Of a DNA stretch of 64,000 nt, positions 7,965 to 18,574 are shown piece by piece. This DNA is from Chalara sp. BL73 (taxonomy: Eukaryota; Ascomycota; Leotiomycetes; Helotiales), in contig CAKJVC010000010.1 of the NCBI GenBank assembly GCA_918026815.1, positions 2,501-66,500 of the forward strand. Reading direction: 5' to 3'. The notes beneath the pieces are model-generated. The model did not search any database and had not been told where the DNA came from. It saw only the letters and a program-made list of their open reading frames with translations. A program made the translations under genes and the position numbers. Within the stretch, counting starts at the first letter, position 1, and the number at the start of each line of letters is the position of its first letter.

Positions 7965-10900
7965 CTATTGTTGCGCCTCAAACTCACTTTGCGTGGTGCC
8001 CGCGAGATGTTCCGGATTGTATGAAGAGGTTTGTTGGACGCCTGGTGAACCATCAGTCACGGCTGCCGCCTTCCTCGCCATATTTTCTGATTTTTTTATT
8101 ACCCGCTCGAACTCATCATCGTCCTCGTCATCGAGACCTATATCAGACTCCCATTCACTGTCGCTGCTCCTCTGTCTCTGTTCCCTCAGACTCTGTGTCA
8201 TGACTTGCTTCAGCTGTGTCTTATATTCTAATGCTTCGCTTGCGAGTCGCTGAACTTCGGTTTCGCTAGTCGCTATCGCCTGGCGTAAATTCTCCTGCTC
8301 TGCCTGATGATCTACAACTTCTTGTCGTTGGCACTGAAGCTGAGACACGTTTTCCTGAGCCGCCTGCTCTATATTGGTATCCTCTTCTGCGTTTCTACGC
8401 GGCGTTTCCTGGATTGACAGTGGGATGGTTTCATTGATTTCAGCCGCTTTTAGTAATTCGGGGGACTGTGATCCACCCATGGCGAGTATGGAACTCTCGG
8501 GATCTAGGGTCGGAGCATCTGAACTGGTGAACTGAGCGGAACTCGCGGTATGTTCGCAGTTTTGGCGGGCCGTTGTGTCCTCTATGTTCTTCTTTCGCTG
8601 TGCTTCTAGGACACCTTGAACCGTCTCGTCAGGGTTGCGTTTTTGCTTTAGGGAATTCTGGATAAGCTTCCACCGAAGGATGACGTCTTGCTTTTCTGCA
8701 TCGGAGCTCTGCAGCCACTCCTCGTATCCTTGAGCTACCCTGGACGTGACAATGTAGTTCTGCACACTGCTGCCGAATAAATTCTGCACCTCTTTGTGTA
8801 CCCCCTTCATCGTATGACCGAGGATACCAGAGAGGGCTGCGAATGGCTTGGTTGCAAATCCTCCAATCCCTTTGCCGACTCCTTTGACAAAGCCGCTGGC
8901 ACCCTCTTTCTGGGCGCCTTTCCAGGGCTGAGTGACTAGGCCAGTAACACCATCGTACCAGCCGAAGCCGAATTCTTTTCCTGCTGCCATGGCACCTGAC
9001 TTGAAATCGCTGATTTGTTCTTGAGGTCGCACGGTATCGTCTCCCCAAAGCTTAGGGAGATTGTGAAACCCTTTGGTTAAACCCACTGAGATTTCCATAG
9101 GTATCTGTACAAACGCCCTTACGAAACGCCCGGCGCCTTTGCTCATATGCACGCCGGTTTGGCGTAGTATGTCAGGGTCTTTGCCGGAGCCAGATTCATT
9201 CCGACTGCGGGATCGGCTTCGGCTAGCGTCGTCTTGTTTAGGACTCAACTGGCCTTGCAATGCATCGGACATAGAGCTTGATCCGATGTTCGAAGTGGGA
9301 GATGACAAACCGGAAATGTTGGAGGGGCTTCGAACACGAGTATGAGATTTCTGCACATTCAAGCTCGTCTGACTTTGTTCTGGCGAAATTGGCGGAGTTG
9401 ATCTTTCCCCTATATGTAAGCTCTCGCTTTTCCTTGCGATTGTCGGCACCGATTCTTGGGACTGCTGTCGGCTGGACCTAACCGAAATGTGAAAAGGTTT
9501 CAACGTCTCTGAGGGAATCTCGGCTACCCCCATCGCCATGCCGCTGAACGCCCTATAACATGCCGCAGCGCCTCCAGATATTGGATCCCAAGGGCCTTCG
9601 TCGGTGTAATATTCTTGTGGTCTAAAGAGCTTCAAGTCATGGAAATCCAAAAGATTTGCATTCGCTAAAGTACAGGCAGCAAAAGTGCTCAACCTGACCT
9701 GGGTGCGCTTGATGCGCCACGCAGCGGGTCGAGATGGCGCAAGGATGCAACGGAGTCGGTCAACCTCGAGATATTGATGGAACGACTGAGCACCTATGTC
9801 GCTGCCTCGTTCCACCGCGATCTTGCTTGCGAGTTCTTTAGCGCGTTCCAGGCTTTCGGGTTTCAGGCAGAAGTTAATGGCATCGGCTAGTTTGTCCGCT
9901 GTGAGTTGTTTGTGAGGGATCGGATCGGGGCCGGAGCCTGCTCGCGCGACCATGGTACCCCAGAAAGGCTGGTCTCCAAAGAAGGGGACGACTACAGTCG
10001 GCTGGCCTGCGGTAATGCCTGCCGCGGTGGTTCCTGCCCCACCATGGTGAACGACGCACGAGACGTGCTTAAAAAGCCAGTCATGCGGCACGTTGCCTAG
10101 CATAAAGACGCCGTCGGGGATACGAAGTCTGTCCGCGCCCATGCCTCCCCAGCCTTTAGAAAGGAGGGCACGCTGGCCAGTCTTCCTCACGGCCTCGAAG
10201 ATGAGCTCCGTCATTGCATCAGGATCATCCAAAACGATGCTCCCGAATCCTATGTAGACGGGGGGCGGACCGGCGTCGAGGAATGCCTGGAAATCAGGGG
10301 CAGGGGTGTAGTTAGATGCCAAGTTGAGAAAGTAGAACCCGGAGATGGATATGTGAGGGCCCCAATCTTTTGGTTTAGGTATCAGGGCCGGAGACCAGCA
10401 GTAAGTGTGAGGGACTTTGAGACGCTGGAGCATCCCCGGGGCCCAGATCAGACTTACGGGATCCAAACCGAGACACTTCTTGCGAAATCGGTTGATGATA
10501 TCACCTAGGCCCTGCCACGAGAGGACTTCGATCATGGCATAACTTATGTAATTAGTAAGTTGAGGGTCGGCATTAGAGGATTGGATGTTGGCCAGCGGAT
10601 GGGGAAAGGCCTGGGTGGGAGAATATGGCATAGTGAACATAATATGGAGAGGGATGCCCAGCTTCTCTGCGCAATGGATATGGGCAAAGCTTGGGGGGTT
10701 GGCGATGATACAGTCAGCGACGAAGGGTCTTGCCGCAGGCTCGTCATCGCCGGTAGCACGAAGATCCATTCCGTCACCGGCTTCGTAACATGATCGCCAG
10801 CAGCCTTGAATGTACTCAGCAACATCTCTCCTTCGCTTACCGACATCTCCACTTAGTAGACTGCGAAATCCCGGTATCAGGCTGGGACTCTTAACCATGA

Positions 10901-11519
10901 AGGCCATTAGCCGGGAGGGGTCGCCGCCGATGCTGAAGAATTCCAGGCCATTCTCCTGCACAAAGTCCTTGAAGTTAGGATGAGTCGCTAGACGTACGCG
11001 ATGGCTGTAGGTGTCTTTCAAAACTTTTCCCAAGGCAATGAAGGGTTGCACGTCTCCACGCGAGCCCACGACCTGGATGACGATGTTCAAGGGCGGGGGT
11101 GGAGGAACTCTCTCCTCGCCACCTAAGGAAGAGGGAATGTAGGGGGGGGGAGGGCGACTATCTTGGACGCTCTGGACTTGTTGACGTAGAGCAGGAGTAA
11201 AGATCTGCGACAAACGGCGATTGAACTGATTGATGCGGATGTTGACACGGCCGTCATCGGTGACACAGGCACTGGTGCCCAGGCCGTTCTTTTTGTCGCG
11301 AATCTCGCCATAGATCTCGCCGTAAGTAGGAGGGGGCATGTCGTCCTCGGCTTCATTGGGAGTGAAGAGGTCAGTCTTTTGCAGGAAGGCCTCCTGTCTC
11401 GTGGGTCTTGCGAGATCGGTCTGGGCGGCAGCAGCAGCTTGTGCTTGCTGAAGTATGGATTGCTGCACGACCGTCTCCGGGACGGGTCGGCCCTCTTCTG
11501 AGGGAGATTGGGTCGCCAT
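7965..11519 (-). CDS. GT28 / sterol 3-beta-glucosyltransferase-like protein
   Basis: A single exon of 1184 residues. A proline-rich N-terminal region (PPPPYIPSS, PPPPPLN) precedes the GT28 N-terminal domain beginning NIVIQVVGSRGDVQPFIALG near residue 145. The UDP-sugar binding C-terminal half has HHGGAGTTAAG and QPTVVVPFFGDQPFWG near residue 490. The family transfers hexose from a UDP-sugar to sterols or other lipids, usually at membranes. The second half is long and different: a serine-rich linker, a glycine-rich segment (GIGGFATKPFAALSG) and a C-terminal coiled coil (about 1030-1110). The start has an in-frame ATG and a clean leader containing an (AG)n run. It is intact and apparently not part of the repeats. 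The exact acceptor is unknown. Confidence 0.85.
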   Translation of the reverse strand: MATQSPSEEGRPVPETVVQQSILQQAQAAAAAQTDLARPTRQEAFLQKTDLFTPNEAEDDMPPPTYGEIYGEIRDKKNGLGTSACVTDDGRVNIRINQFNRRLSQIFTPALRQQVQSVQDSRPPPPYIPSSLGGEERVPPPPPLNIVIQVVGSRGDVQPFIALGKVLKDTYSHRVRLATHPNFKDFVQENGLEFFSIGGDPSRLMAFMVKSPSLIPGFRSLLSGDVGKRRRDVAEYIQGCWRSCYEAGDGMDLRATGDDEPAARPFVADCIIANPPSFAHIHCAEKLGIPLHIMFTMPYSPTQAFPHPLANIQSSNADPQLTNYISYAMIEVLSWQGLGDIINRFRKKCLGLDPVSLIWAPGMLQRLKVPHTYCWSPALIPKPKDWGPHISISGFYFLNLASNYTPAPDFQAFLDAGPPPVYIGFGSIVLDDPDAMTELIFEAVRKTGQRALLSKGWGGMGADRLRIPDGVFMLGNVPHDWLFKHVSCVVHHGGAGTTAAGITAGQPTVVVPFFGDQPFWGTMVARAGSGPDPIPHKQLTADKLADAINFCLKPESLERAKELASKIAVERGSDIGAQSFHQYLEVDRLRCILAPSRPAAWRIKRTQVRLSTFAACTLANANLLDFHDLKLFRPQEYYTDEGPWDPISGGAAACYRAFSGMAMGVAEIPSETLKPFHISVRSSRQQSQESVPTIARKSESLHIGERSTPPISPEQSQTSLNVQKSHTRVRSPSNISGLSSPTSNIGSSSMSDALQGQLSPKQDDASRSRSRSRNESGSGKDPDILRQTGVHMSKGAGRFVRAFVQIPMEISVGLTKGFHNLPKLWGDDTVRPQEQISDFKSGAMAAGKEFGFGWYDGVTGLVTQPWKGAQKEGASGFVKGVGKGIGGFATKPFAALSGILGHTMKGVHKEVQNLFGSSVQNYIVTSRVAQGYEEWLQSSDAEKQDVILRWKLIQNSLKQKRNPDETVQGVLEAQRKKNIEDTTARQNCEHTASSAQFTSSDAPTLDPESSILAMGGSQSPELLKAAEINETIPLSIQETPRRNAEEDTNIEQAAQENVSQLQCQRQEVVDHQAEQENLRQAIATSETEVQRLASEALEYKTQLKQVMTQSLREQRQRSSDSEWESDIGLDDEDDDEFERVIKKSENMARKAAAVTDGSPGVQQTSSYNPEHLAGTTQSEFEAQQ

Positions 11520-12237
11520 GGTGTTAATGAGAGAAGGTAGGCTGGGTTCATATCAGTCAGTCACGGCATCAGTGTTATATCGTGGGAAAGCGACTGAGGC
11601 GAGTGGCTGAGTGAGGTGACGCGGCTGTAGAGAGAGAGAGAGAGAGAGAGAGGAGGGTCGGAGACATTCTGTCATAGACGCGTACTGTGGTGCAGGCATA
11701 AGTTTCAATAGTACTCAGTTAACTTACGAATACTGGAAAATATAATAAATAGACTCCGGCTCCCGCCCAAATGCATGGTTGAAGGCGCACTCCCTTTTCC
11801 TTTTCTAGTTAGTCGGTTACGAGATCATTTTTGGTTAGACGGCTACGAGATGCTCGCCCGTGCGCCAATCAAGAGTCCTCCAAGTCTTGTATCCCTGCTG
11901 AGCTGGGCCAATCATGTCATGCGGGTCTCGAGATAAAGGCTGGACACACGCTGGCTGTAGGGCTGTCTCGTAAGTGTCTAACCCCTTTTGGACTGAAGTC
12001 GTGAATTGCGAAGGCATGCAGACAGATCCTGAGAGTCGATATCAATGGAAGGCTGCGAATAGTGGAGAGGATATATATATATACGAGTGGGAGTGCTTCA
12101 TAGTGATGGACCCAGATCAATTCATCAAATCAATCGTGCAAAATATTATAGATATGAGCCTCTCACTCTTTTTGCTTCTTCCTCTTCCTCGCACTACAAC
12201 TTAACTCTCATCTTTTCTTTTCAAATTTACAGCCAAA
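11520..12237. other. Intergenic region, shared 5' side of two genes
   Basis: It contains an (AG)n microsatellite at about 11629-11653 in the leader of the glycosyltransferase gene and a short (TA)n at 12071-12081. The stretch at 12150-12230 is CT-rich, as expected for a fungal 5' leader ahead of 12238. I see nothing else. Confidence 0.5.
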
Positions 12238-13247
12238 ATGCCAGACTCTTGTTCTCTCCAAAGCACTGCCAACTGCACCGTGGGAACATGTCCCCTCAGC
12301 TGCGCTCAGGTGGAGTATCTACCCACGCTTGCCGGCAATACCGTCTATACTGCTGCTTTTGGCCTGCTTCTGATCGTGAGCTCAGGCTCGGCATTAAGTA
12401 CAAGACTTGGGGATTCATGGTCGGCATGATTTGTGGTCTCCTTCTTGAGGTTGTTGGATATGCCGGCAGAATCATGTTGCATGACAACTCATTTGACTTC
12501 AACAATTTCATCATGTAAGCCTTCTCTTTCCCTTCAATCCTCCATCCCGTCCAAATCCGAGAAAAGAGTCCTGACAACCCTCATAGCTATCTCGTCCCCT
12601 TAACGATCGCCCCCGCCTTCCTCACCGGTGCCCTCTACCTCTGCCTCTCCCGCATAATCATTGTCTACGGCCAGCAAATCTCCCGCTTCAGCCCGCGCAC
12701 CTACGCAATCACCTTCATGACAAGCGACTTCATCTCGCTCGTCCTTCAAAGCGCCGGCGGCGGGCTCGCATCCACAGCCGATAATAACTCCGGGAGCGAG
12801 ACAGGAAGGGCCATCACGGTCGCTGGCGTTGTGTTTCAAGTCGTTTCGCTGTTCATCTTCATGGGGTTGTGGTTGGAATTCATATTCCGCCTGCGCAGGA
12901 CGAGTGAGAGCGCCAAGGACGTACTCCTCCTCGAGTTGAGGGTCATGGAGAAGTTCACTTGGTTCCAGTATGCGCTCGGTGCGGCTGTTGTGCTCATCTT
13001 CATCCGTTCAGTATACCGTGTTGCAGAGCTGCAGCAAGGTTTCAGTGGACCCATTGCCAATGACGAGGTGTCTTTTATGATATTGGAGGGGCAGATGATT
13101 TTCCTGGCAGTGCTTGCGACGACAGTATTGCACCCTGGCATTGCGTTTGGTGGCAAGCGGAGCAGCACAGCTTGGTCGGTCAAGCAGCACAGAAAGGCTG
13201 CTTTTGCCACGAGCGGCTCGTATATGGAAGATATTCACTTGCAATAG
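12238..13247 (+). CDS. RTA1-like seven-helix membrane protein (one frame break)
   Basis: Exon 1 begins MPDSCSLQSTANCTVG, followed by a helix (VYTAAFGLLLI); then LRLGIKYKTWGFMVGM and GYAGRIML, typical of the RTA1/lipid-translocating exporter family. An intron (12515-12586) joins to YLVPLTIAPAFLTGALYLCLSR, and the remaining helices run to the stop at 13245-13247. The family is linked to resistance to sterol-targeting or membrane-active compounds. The reading frame changes between GLLLI and LRLGI near 12384-12392 (net loss of one base or gain of two), with no plausible intron there. It may be a recent inactivation or a sequence error, since conservation on both sides is good. Confidence 0.75.
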
Positions 13248-13467
13248 AGGTATAAGCCTCGAAGTTTTTCGGTTGAGGATGTAAGCGGGAGTGTAGAATC
13301 TCGGATTAGATTTTCTTGCGGTGCTTTTGGAACCTGGCAAGGTATATGTATTAGCAGGTATTTTTGGTCACTGTGTTGACCGCGGGAGTCTTAGCTGGAA
13401 ACCCTGGAGCCATATCATAGAGAGCACTCTCTGCTTCTAGAACAACTAACAACAGATACCCACTGCA
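13248..13467. other. Convergent 3' interval
   Basis: A short interval between the RTA1-like gene and the convergent Zn2Cys6 gene. Nothing further is recognisable. Confidence 0.4.
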
Positions 13468-15099
13468 TCATAGCTTGATATACTCCGTGGTTGTCTGCCA
13501 CTCTCCCAATAGCCCCCACGGCTTTGTCTGGAACACAGCTTCAAGCGTGCCTGGATAAGCCGGGCTGGGCACGATGCTATGGTCAAACTTCCAAAAGTCA
13601 AAAGGTATCTCGCCCAGGTTGTGGATCCGTGACTTATCATCGGGTAGGGGAAGGCCATGCAGTCTCGAAGTCTCGTCTGGCAATTCTTGCCCGTTGAGAT
13701 GCCTTTCTTCCAGCTCGATCACTCGTTTGGCAGTTACGTATGCGTGATGTGCATTCCAGAGCGCTTCTCGCCGAGGCGCTAATTGCAGCATTTCTAGCGC
13801 ACGTCTTCGTAGTGCGGGATGACGGCATTTCAGCGCGGTATAGTACAGAGGCGCCAGGATTTGTATGTCGAAAGACAACGGTTGCGGTGTTGCCATTCCC
13901 ACGCCTGGCTTGGCGATTTGTTCCGCGTAGTGCACAAGCTCTTCAAAGTCGGAGTGGTAAGAGTCTGTGAGCGTTTCCCCAGCTGTGGTGCAGACTCGAA
14001 TCCAGATGTAAATGACTTTGTAATGTACCAAAAGTAGATTGAGCGCGCCTTGTTTCGCCGGGTTGCCGGCAGCCTGCATTCGTTCAAGAAGTTCGTCTAG
14101 CTGGTCGCGCCATGCGTCTAGCCTTGATTGGAGTTTAATCTGTTCAACGAGATCGTCGACGTCAATTTGGAACATAGCGGCCTTAGGACTGGCTTCGCGA
14201 ATGAATCGGAGGCAGGTATCTGAGATCTCGACGAGCCGTCGTCTAGAATCGGTAAGGTCTTCCTGAGGAGAGTATTCTTTAGCTGTAGGAGCGTATATTG
14301 GCGGAGGTAATCTGCCAGCGAGAGAACAGAGTACACTCAGACGTGAGAACATCGGAACAATGTGATCTTCGATGGCTTTAAGATCGTTGGACGAGAGACT
14401 GGAACCTAGACCCGGTGCTGCATCACCGTTGCGACGGAGTGCGGCTAGAATATTGAATCCACTCTGAACGTGAAGCATGGAAGATTCAACATTGCCCCTG
14501 AGGAACTCGATACACGTGAACAGAAGGCAGCAGACCAAAGGTACCAAATTCGAGTTGGGATGCGCTTGAATTCGAGCTAACAGGCTTTTCACTGCTGTGT
14601 TCCACTCCTGTTGAGCCTCGGGATTAGCACTGACATAGCCTGCCGGATGCCGTAAAGACGATTCGACGTCTTGATAAATGACGCTGATGGCTGATACGGC
14701 ATGTCGAATTGATGGTTCGGAGTGTGATAGTTGCAATACAAGCTTGCTCCAGAACTTTGAGTCGAATTGTCCGTCCAACTTCGCAGCAAGATTCTGGTGG
14801 AAGAAGTCGAGGCCGCGGTCATTTGCGAAGAATACCGGTTGACTTTGCATGGGAGGTAGATATACTGTGACCACGTTTCGAGGTGGTGCTGCACGTGCGG
14901 TGTTGTACTCGCATTTTCGACCTCCAATGGCGCAACGTCGACAGATAGGTTTTGCTTCATCGCATTTCACTCGACGAGCTTTGCAATTGCTGCATCCAGT
15001 TCGAACTTTAGACGTACTTTCTCGGGTTCTCTTCGGCGCAAGATCCAGTCCAGGGGTCATGATGAATGATGCTGCGACAATAGGCAGGCTTGTATTCAA
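13468..15099 (-). CDS. Zn2Cys6 fungal transcription factor
   Basis: An intact 543-residue single-exon gene. The binuclear zinc cluster is complete: Cys36, 39, 46, 53, 56 and 63 with spacing C-x2-C-x6-C-x6-C-x2-C-x6-C, preceded by basic KRTRESTSKVR. The remaining sequence is mostly helical with the weak hydrophobic pattern usual for fungal C6 regulators and no recognised middle-homology region. ATG at 15099 is used; an alternative internal Met is at residue 14. It lies tail-to-tail with the RTA1-like gene. Such factors act in the nucleus and often control neighbouring genes, but no target is shown by the sequence. Confidence 0.85.
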   Translation of the reverse strand: MNTSLPIVAASFIMTPGLDLAPKRTRESTSKVRTGCSNCKARRVKCDEAKPICRRCAIGGRKCEYNTARAAPPRNVVTVYLPPMQSQPVFFANDRGLDFFHQNLAAKLDGQFDSKFWSKLVLQLSHSEPSIRHAVSAISVIYQDVESSLRHPAGYVSANPEAQQEWNTAVKSLLARIQAHPNSNLVPLVCCLLFTCIEFLRGNVESSMLHVQSGFNILAALRRNGDAAPGLGSSLSSNDLKAIEDHIVPMFSRLSVLCSLAGRLPPPIYAPTAKEYSPQEDLTDSRRRLVEISDTCLRFIREASPKAAMFQIDVDDLVEQIKLQSRLDAWRDQLDELLERMQAAGNPAKQGALNLLLVHYKVIYIWIRVCTTAGETLTDSYHSDFEELVHYAEQIAKPGVGMATPQPLSFDIQILAPLYYTALKCRHPALRRRALEMLQLAPRREALWNAHHAYVTAKRVIELEERHLNGQELPDETSRLHGLPLPDDKSRIHNLGEIPFDFWKFDHSIVPSPAYPGTLEAVFQTKPWGLLGEWQTTTEYIKL

Positions 15100-15689
15100 A
15101 GAACTGCCGGAATAAATAAATCAAAGACATCCGGGGGCAGGAAGAATGCAAGTGGAAGATGATAGAAAAAGGCCGAATGATAGAAGCTTGAGAATACGTG
15201 GCGAGATTAGGCAGCTTGTTTTGTCAACATCTTCAGCATCAAGATGAGTGTGAGTCGTTGTTTGTATCACTTCCTGTGATACTTCGTATTGATGACTTGC
15301 AATTGCTTAAGTCGGTTACCCACGGGGCACGTAGCACGGCGATCTCAGCGCAGTGCTATATATGCTCGTTGCAGGTGGTTGACTTGTTCTTGATTGTTCT
15401 AAGTTCTATTCTACGTGCGAGAACTTAAATACATTCTGGTTGTCAGGAACCGGCTTACGTGAGTATGCCAAGGAGCTAGAGCAGCTCACGCACTCACAGA
15501 TTTACCCGAAAACACACCAAATACCACCAACTTTGTATGTTTATAATAGGGCATTCTATTAATAATATTTTTTAAAACTAATAAAAGAAGTGAAAATAAG
15601 TACAAATATTAGTTTCTGTAAATTAGATATGTAAAAAAAAAGTAGTATAGAAATATTTAAGATTATACGATTTTGTACTACAGATTTGT
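15100..15689. repeat. Retroelement fragments and AT-rich DNA
   Basis: 15259-15323 repeats 61-125. From 15442, TGTCAGGAACCGGCTTACGTGAGT resembles the start of the Copia LTRs at 24538 and 24781. 15540-15680 is AT-rich with no coding signal. No gene is supported. Confidence 0.55.
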
Positions 15690-15949
15690 TGTAACGACGC
15701 AAGGAATCACTGGCTAGAATAGAGGCATATGGGAGTGCGTACAATAGGCTGATAGTGATTGCCTTATAGGTCGACTGTACTAAGGATACAAAAACATGAG
15801 GAGCAACTGTAGACAATAGGAACAGGCCTTTATATAGGCGACTCCGAGTCTCCCCCGTATTGGGTCTGAAACCCCTCATACCCTGATCGTCACCCCTTGC
15901 TTCTGTATCATGACCTCCGTGCCGCGCCTTGGGCATACCGATTGTTACA
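15690..15949 (-). repeat. LTR-like insertion truncating the P450 pseudogene
   Basis: 260 bp bounded by TGTAACGACG at 15690 and GATTGTTACA ending 15949, giving TG...CA ends and a TGTAAC/GTTACA inverted pair. It begins exactly where P450 homology (DDILRRE) stops. No target duplication matches, so the distal side may have been deleted. Confidence 0.6.
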
Positions 15950-17060
15950 CTCTCTGCGTAATATATCATCTACTGCGCATCTGACATCGTTTTCTTTTTC
16001 TGATTTCTTTTTGAATCTATCCAAAGCCTTTTCTATTTCTTCCTTGATGAACTTCTCTTTGACGTAGTATGCGTTTTTCATAGTGGACGTTTGTCTTAAT
16101 GCCCAATGAGCAAGCTTTGGCACTGTCACGGCACGAGCTGTGGATCTACAGATACAGAGGGCAGCGGTGGTACTACTCGAGAATCTATAGCTGAGGAAGG
16201 AAGAAAGGGCTCGAGGAGAGCAAGCTATATATACACGAGGGAGCCCTAGTGGCTCGGCAGCAGGGCACGTGCCCGACCAGGGTCGGGAGGTGACAGGCAC
16301 TGGAGATTTAAGGCTTATTTCCACACTTTGGGTAAGAGTAAGAACTGACTGAATCGCTGCCGGATAGGGTGCATATGGTAACACCGCTTCTACACTTTTA
16401 TGATTAGGGAGATTCACTTTCTCAATTGGTAAATAAATTTCCAGTTGAGCCTTTATTGTGCTATTTGAGGGATTTGCTCCGAAAACAATAGTCCATATTG
16501 CGTCTAAGGCAACACGGTGTACATCCTGTGCAGCCGCAAAGGATGTCCTTGAGCGAGCCTTGACTTTTGCTCCCAGAGGTGCAAGAAGTCTAAACAAACG
16601 TGATAAATATGTGGAGGAGCGACGTCATTAAGAAATCCGGGAGTCATCAGACCTTGTACCCATCGCCGATGCCGCTTGAATTCATCATCGGTTCTCATAC
16701 AGAAATGTTTTTTTGGTGTAACCCTCCGGAGATCTCGCCAAAGAATTTTGATCTATCGAACTCTTTCGAACGTTGCAACAGGGCATCTCGGGCCTCTCGA
16801 AAATCCGTAATAATAACCCAAGGCCTTGCAAATGGGCGAGCGAAGAGCTGTATAATCGGAGACTGAAGCTTGAGGTTCTGCGCAGTCATCCAGTTGTAAA
16901 GTTGATTGGTTTCTTTCATATGCTTGGCCATTGGCCCTACATCACCAAAGAGTGATCTAGCTGAACTGTAGAACAGGTATAGACTGCTAAGAATCCCCAA
17001 AACCGCGAGATAAGCGGGTGGATTGAATTCGAAGAATGAAAAAGAGAGAGGTTCAGCCAT
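15950..17060 (-). pseudogene. Cytochrome P450 pseudogene, copy 1
   Basis: Starts MAEPLSFSFFEFNPPAYL with a membrane anchor (AVLGILSSLYLFY), then PIIQLFARPFARPWVIITDF, TDDEFKRHRRWVQGLM and DAIWTIVFGANPSNSTI, to AVDDILRRE. The C-terminal half (I-helix, ExxR, haem cysteine) is missing because of the LTR-like element at 15690-15949. The frame changes near 16735 (SGG versus RVTPKKHF), and a 172-bp element (16124-16295) interrupts it after SPVPV. The same N-terminal region occurs in the pseudogene at 48110-49827, so the two are paralogs. It is non-functional as sequenced. Confidence 0.85.
16124..16295. mobile_element. 172-bp element with TG..CA ends and 5-bp target duplication
   Basis: It begins TGTCACGGCACG and ends GGGAGGTGACA, flanked on both sides by GGCAC (16119-16123 and 16296-16300). 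It lies inside the P450 pseudogene; the paralog at 49 kb lacks it, which gives an empty-site comparison. Probably a solo LTR or a TRIM-like remnant. Confidence 0.75.
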
Positions 17061-17179
17061 TGTGCAGGTGTTATATATTGACATGAGAACACCACGCCAG
17101 CTTGTTTACATTGCACCCTTATTATTATTGTTTTGGGCATTTTTGAAGATTATAACATCGCACCACTCAATGCCTGTAT

Positions 17180-17244
17180 ACACACCTCTTACACCGCTTG
17201 CACCTGCCACCTCTCACACCTTTCGCACCTCTCGCACCTGCCCA
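17180..17244 (-). promoter_or_regulatory. GGTG-repeat tract upstream of P450 copy 1
   Basis: On the minus strand there are about seven units of the form AGGTG(C/T)(A/G)AG spaced mostly 9 bp apart, ending about 120 bp before the ATG at 17060. Related tracts lie upstream of the second P450 copy and both SRPBCC genes. Confidence 0.6.
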
Positions 17245-18192
17245 AGAACTGACCCAGAAGAGCGTTCAACTGTGGTTAAAGCGACTGAGAGTGCCTCTAT
17301 ATCTGCATTTAATCCGGGTCGTTGAAGCAGCCCACCTTGTCAGGAATGACATGTGAAAGGGTCACGTGAGCCGATTATGACATATAACATCATCCGTTGT
17401 CACATCTTTGGGAGCGTATCCCTTCTGTTACAGCCTGTGGGTCTCGCCGGCTTATAGATAAAAGATCTTGCTGAAGGCTATAGGTCTGGATAGAAGTAGG
17501 CATCTCACATGTCCCGAAGATCCCAATAACTAGGATAATAAATACTTTTCTTGAGTTGCCTACAATCCTGGATCCACAATGTTCCTATTATGCTCAGTCC
17601 ACTCACCACCTCCCTTATGGCTTGCCTAGATGGTTCATGCAAGGGCTCTAACCTGCTCCGTACACATTTGAAAAAGAAGTGTGGGAGCTATCGAGCGGAG
17701 TGGTGCCTGAGGCACTAACATCGGCTGTTGCTGCGCCACGAGTGGACTAGCAAAAGCAGCACATGGCATCAAGGAGGGACCACCATGACCGAAATAAAGG
17801 GCTTGCCTCCGTCTCTGATTTTGGTTGACGTTCCACGGCCATACTGTGAATATCACATTTTCATCGCATCAGTTCACTCCTTTCGCATTTCGCATTTCAC
17901 ATTGTCTATTGCTCCTACTTCCAGTATGCCCATATCGGACATTAACTAGGCAACGACAAGTTCTAGCCCTGGATCTCGTCCAGCTCTGGTTATTAGGTGT
18001 GAGCCCTACTTGTTCAATAGTTGTCGCGCGACTTGGGAAAGTATCGCAGACACGGTGCGAAATTTAGCCCTATCTGGAAGACCAAAGTGTATTGTTTATA
18101 GTAAGTGTTTTTTTATAGAACCACAAAGGCAAGAGATGGAACGAAAGTACAAGAGCGAGGTAGGAGGCGTGCATACAGTGTAGGGTTAGTAA
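17245..18192. other. Intergenic region between the divergent P450 relic and SRPBCC gene
   Basis: About 0.9 kb with only short open frames lacking domain similarity. No repeat family could be assigned with confidence. It is the common upstream region of two divergent genes. Confidence 0.4.
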
Positions 18193-18260
18193 GGGTGTGA
18201 GGTGCAAGTGGTGTAAATGGTGTAAGGGTGTCAGAGGTGTAATAACGGGTGTGGTGGCGT
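18193..18260 (+). promoter_or_regulatory. GGTG-repeat tract upstream of SRPBCC copy 1
   Basis: Units such as GGTGCAAGT, GGTGTAAAT, GGTGTAAG and GGTGTCAGA follow one another with 8-9 bp phasing on the coding strand, ending about 315 bp before the ATG at 18575. Confidence 0.6.
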
Positions 18261-18574
18261 AGAAGATGTAAGAGGAAAGAGAGTATGTTCTAATAAGTTG
18301 CATGGTAGTGCTACTCAGTTATGGTTATCACATAACAATTTGAATACTGTTCCCAGCTGGGACTAAGGACCACATGACTATTCTATTTTAGAGTGACATT
18401 TCCTCGAGCTCCACCTTCTTTTCTTAGTTTAGTATTCTCCTAATAGAACCCTACTGCTAACCTGCTAACGCGTTAGTATTAGCTTCGTATCACATATGTT
18501 CGATAGCATCCTCCCCGTTAGACTTGAAATTCAAGTACTTTCATTTTGTTTCACCATTTAACCCATTCATCGCA

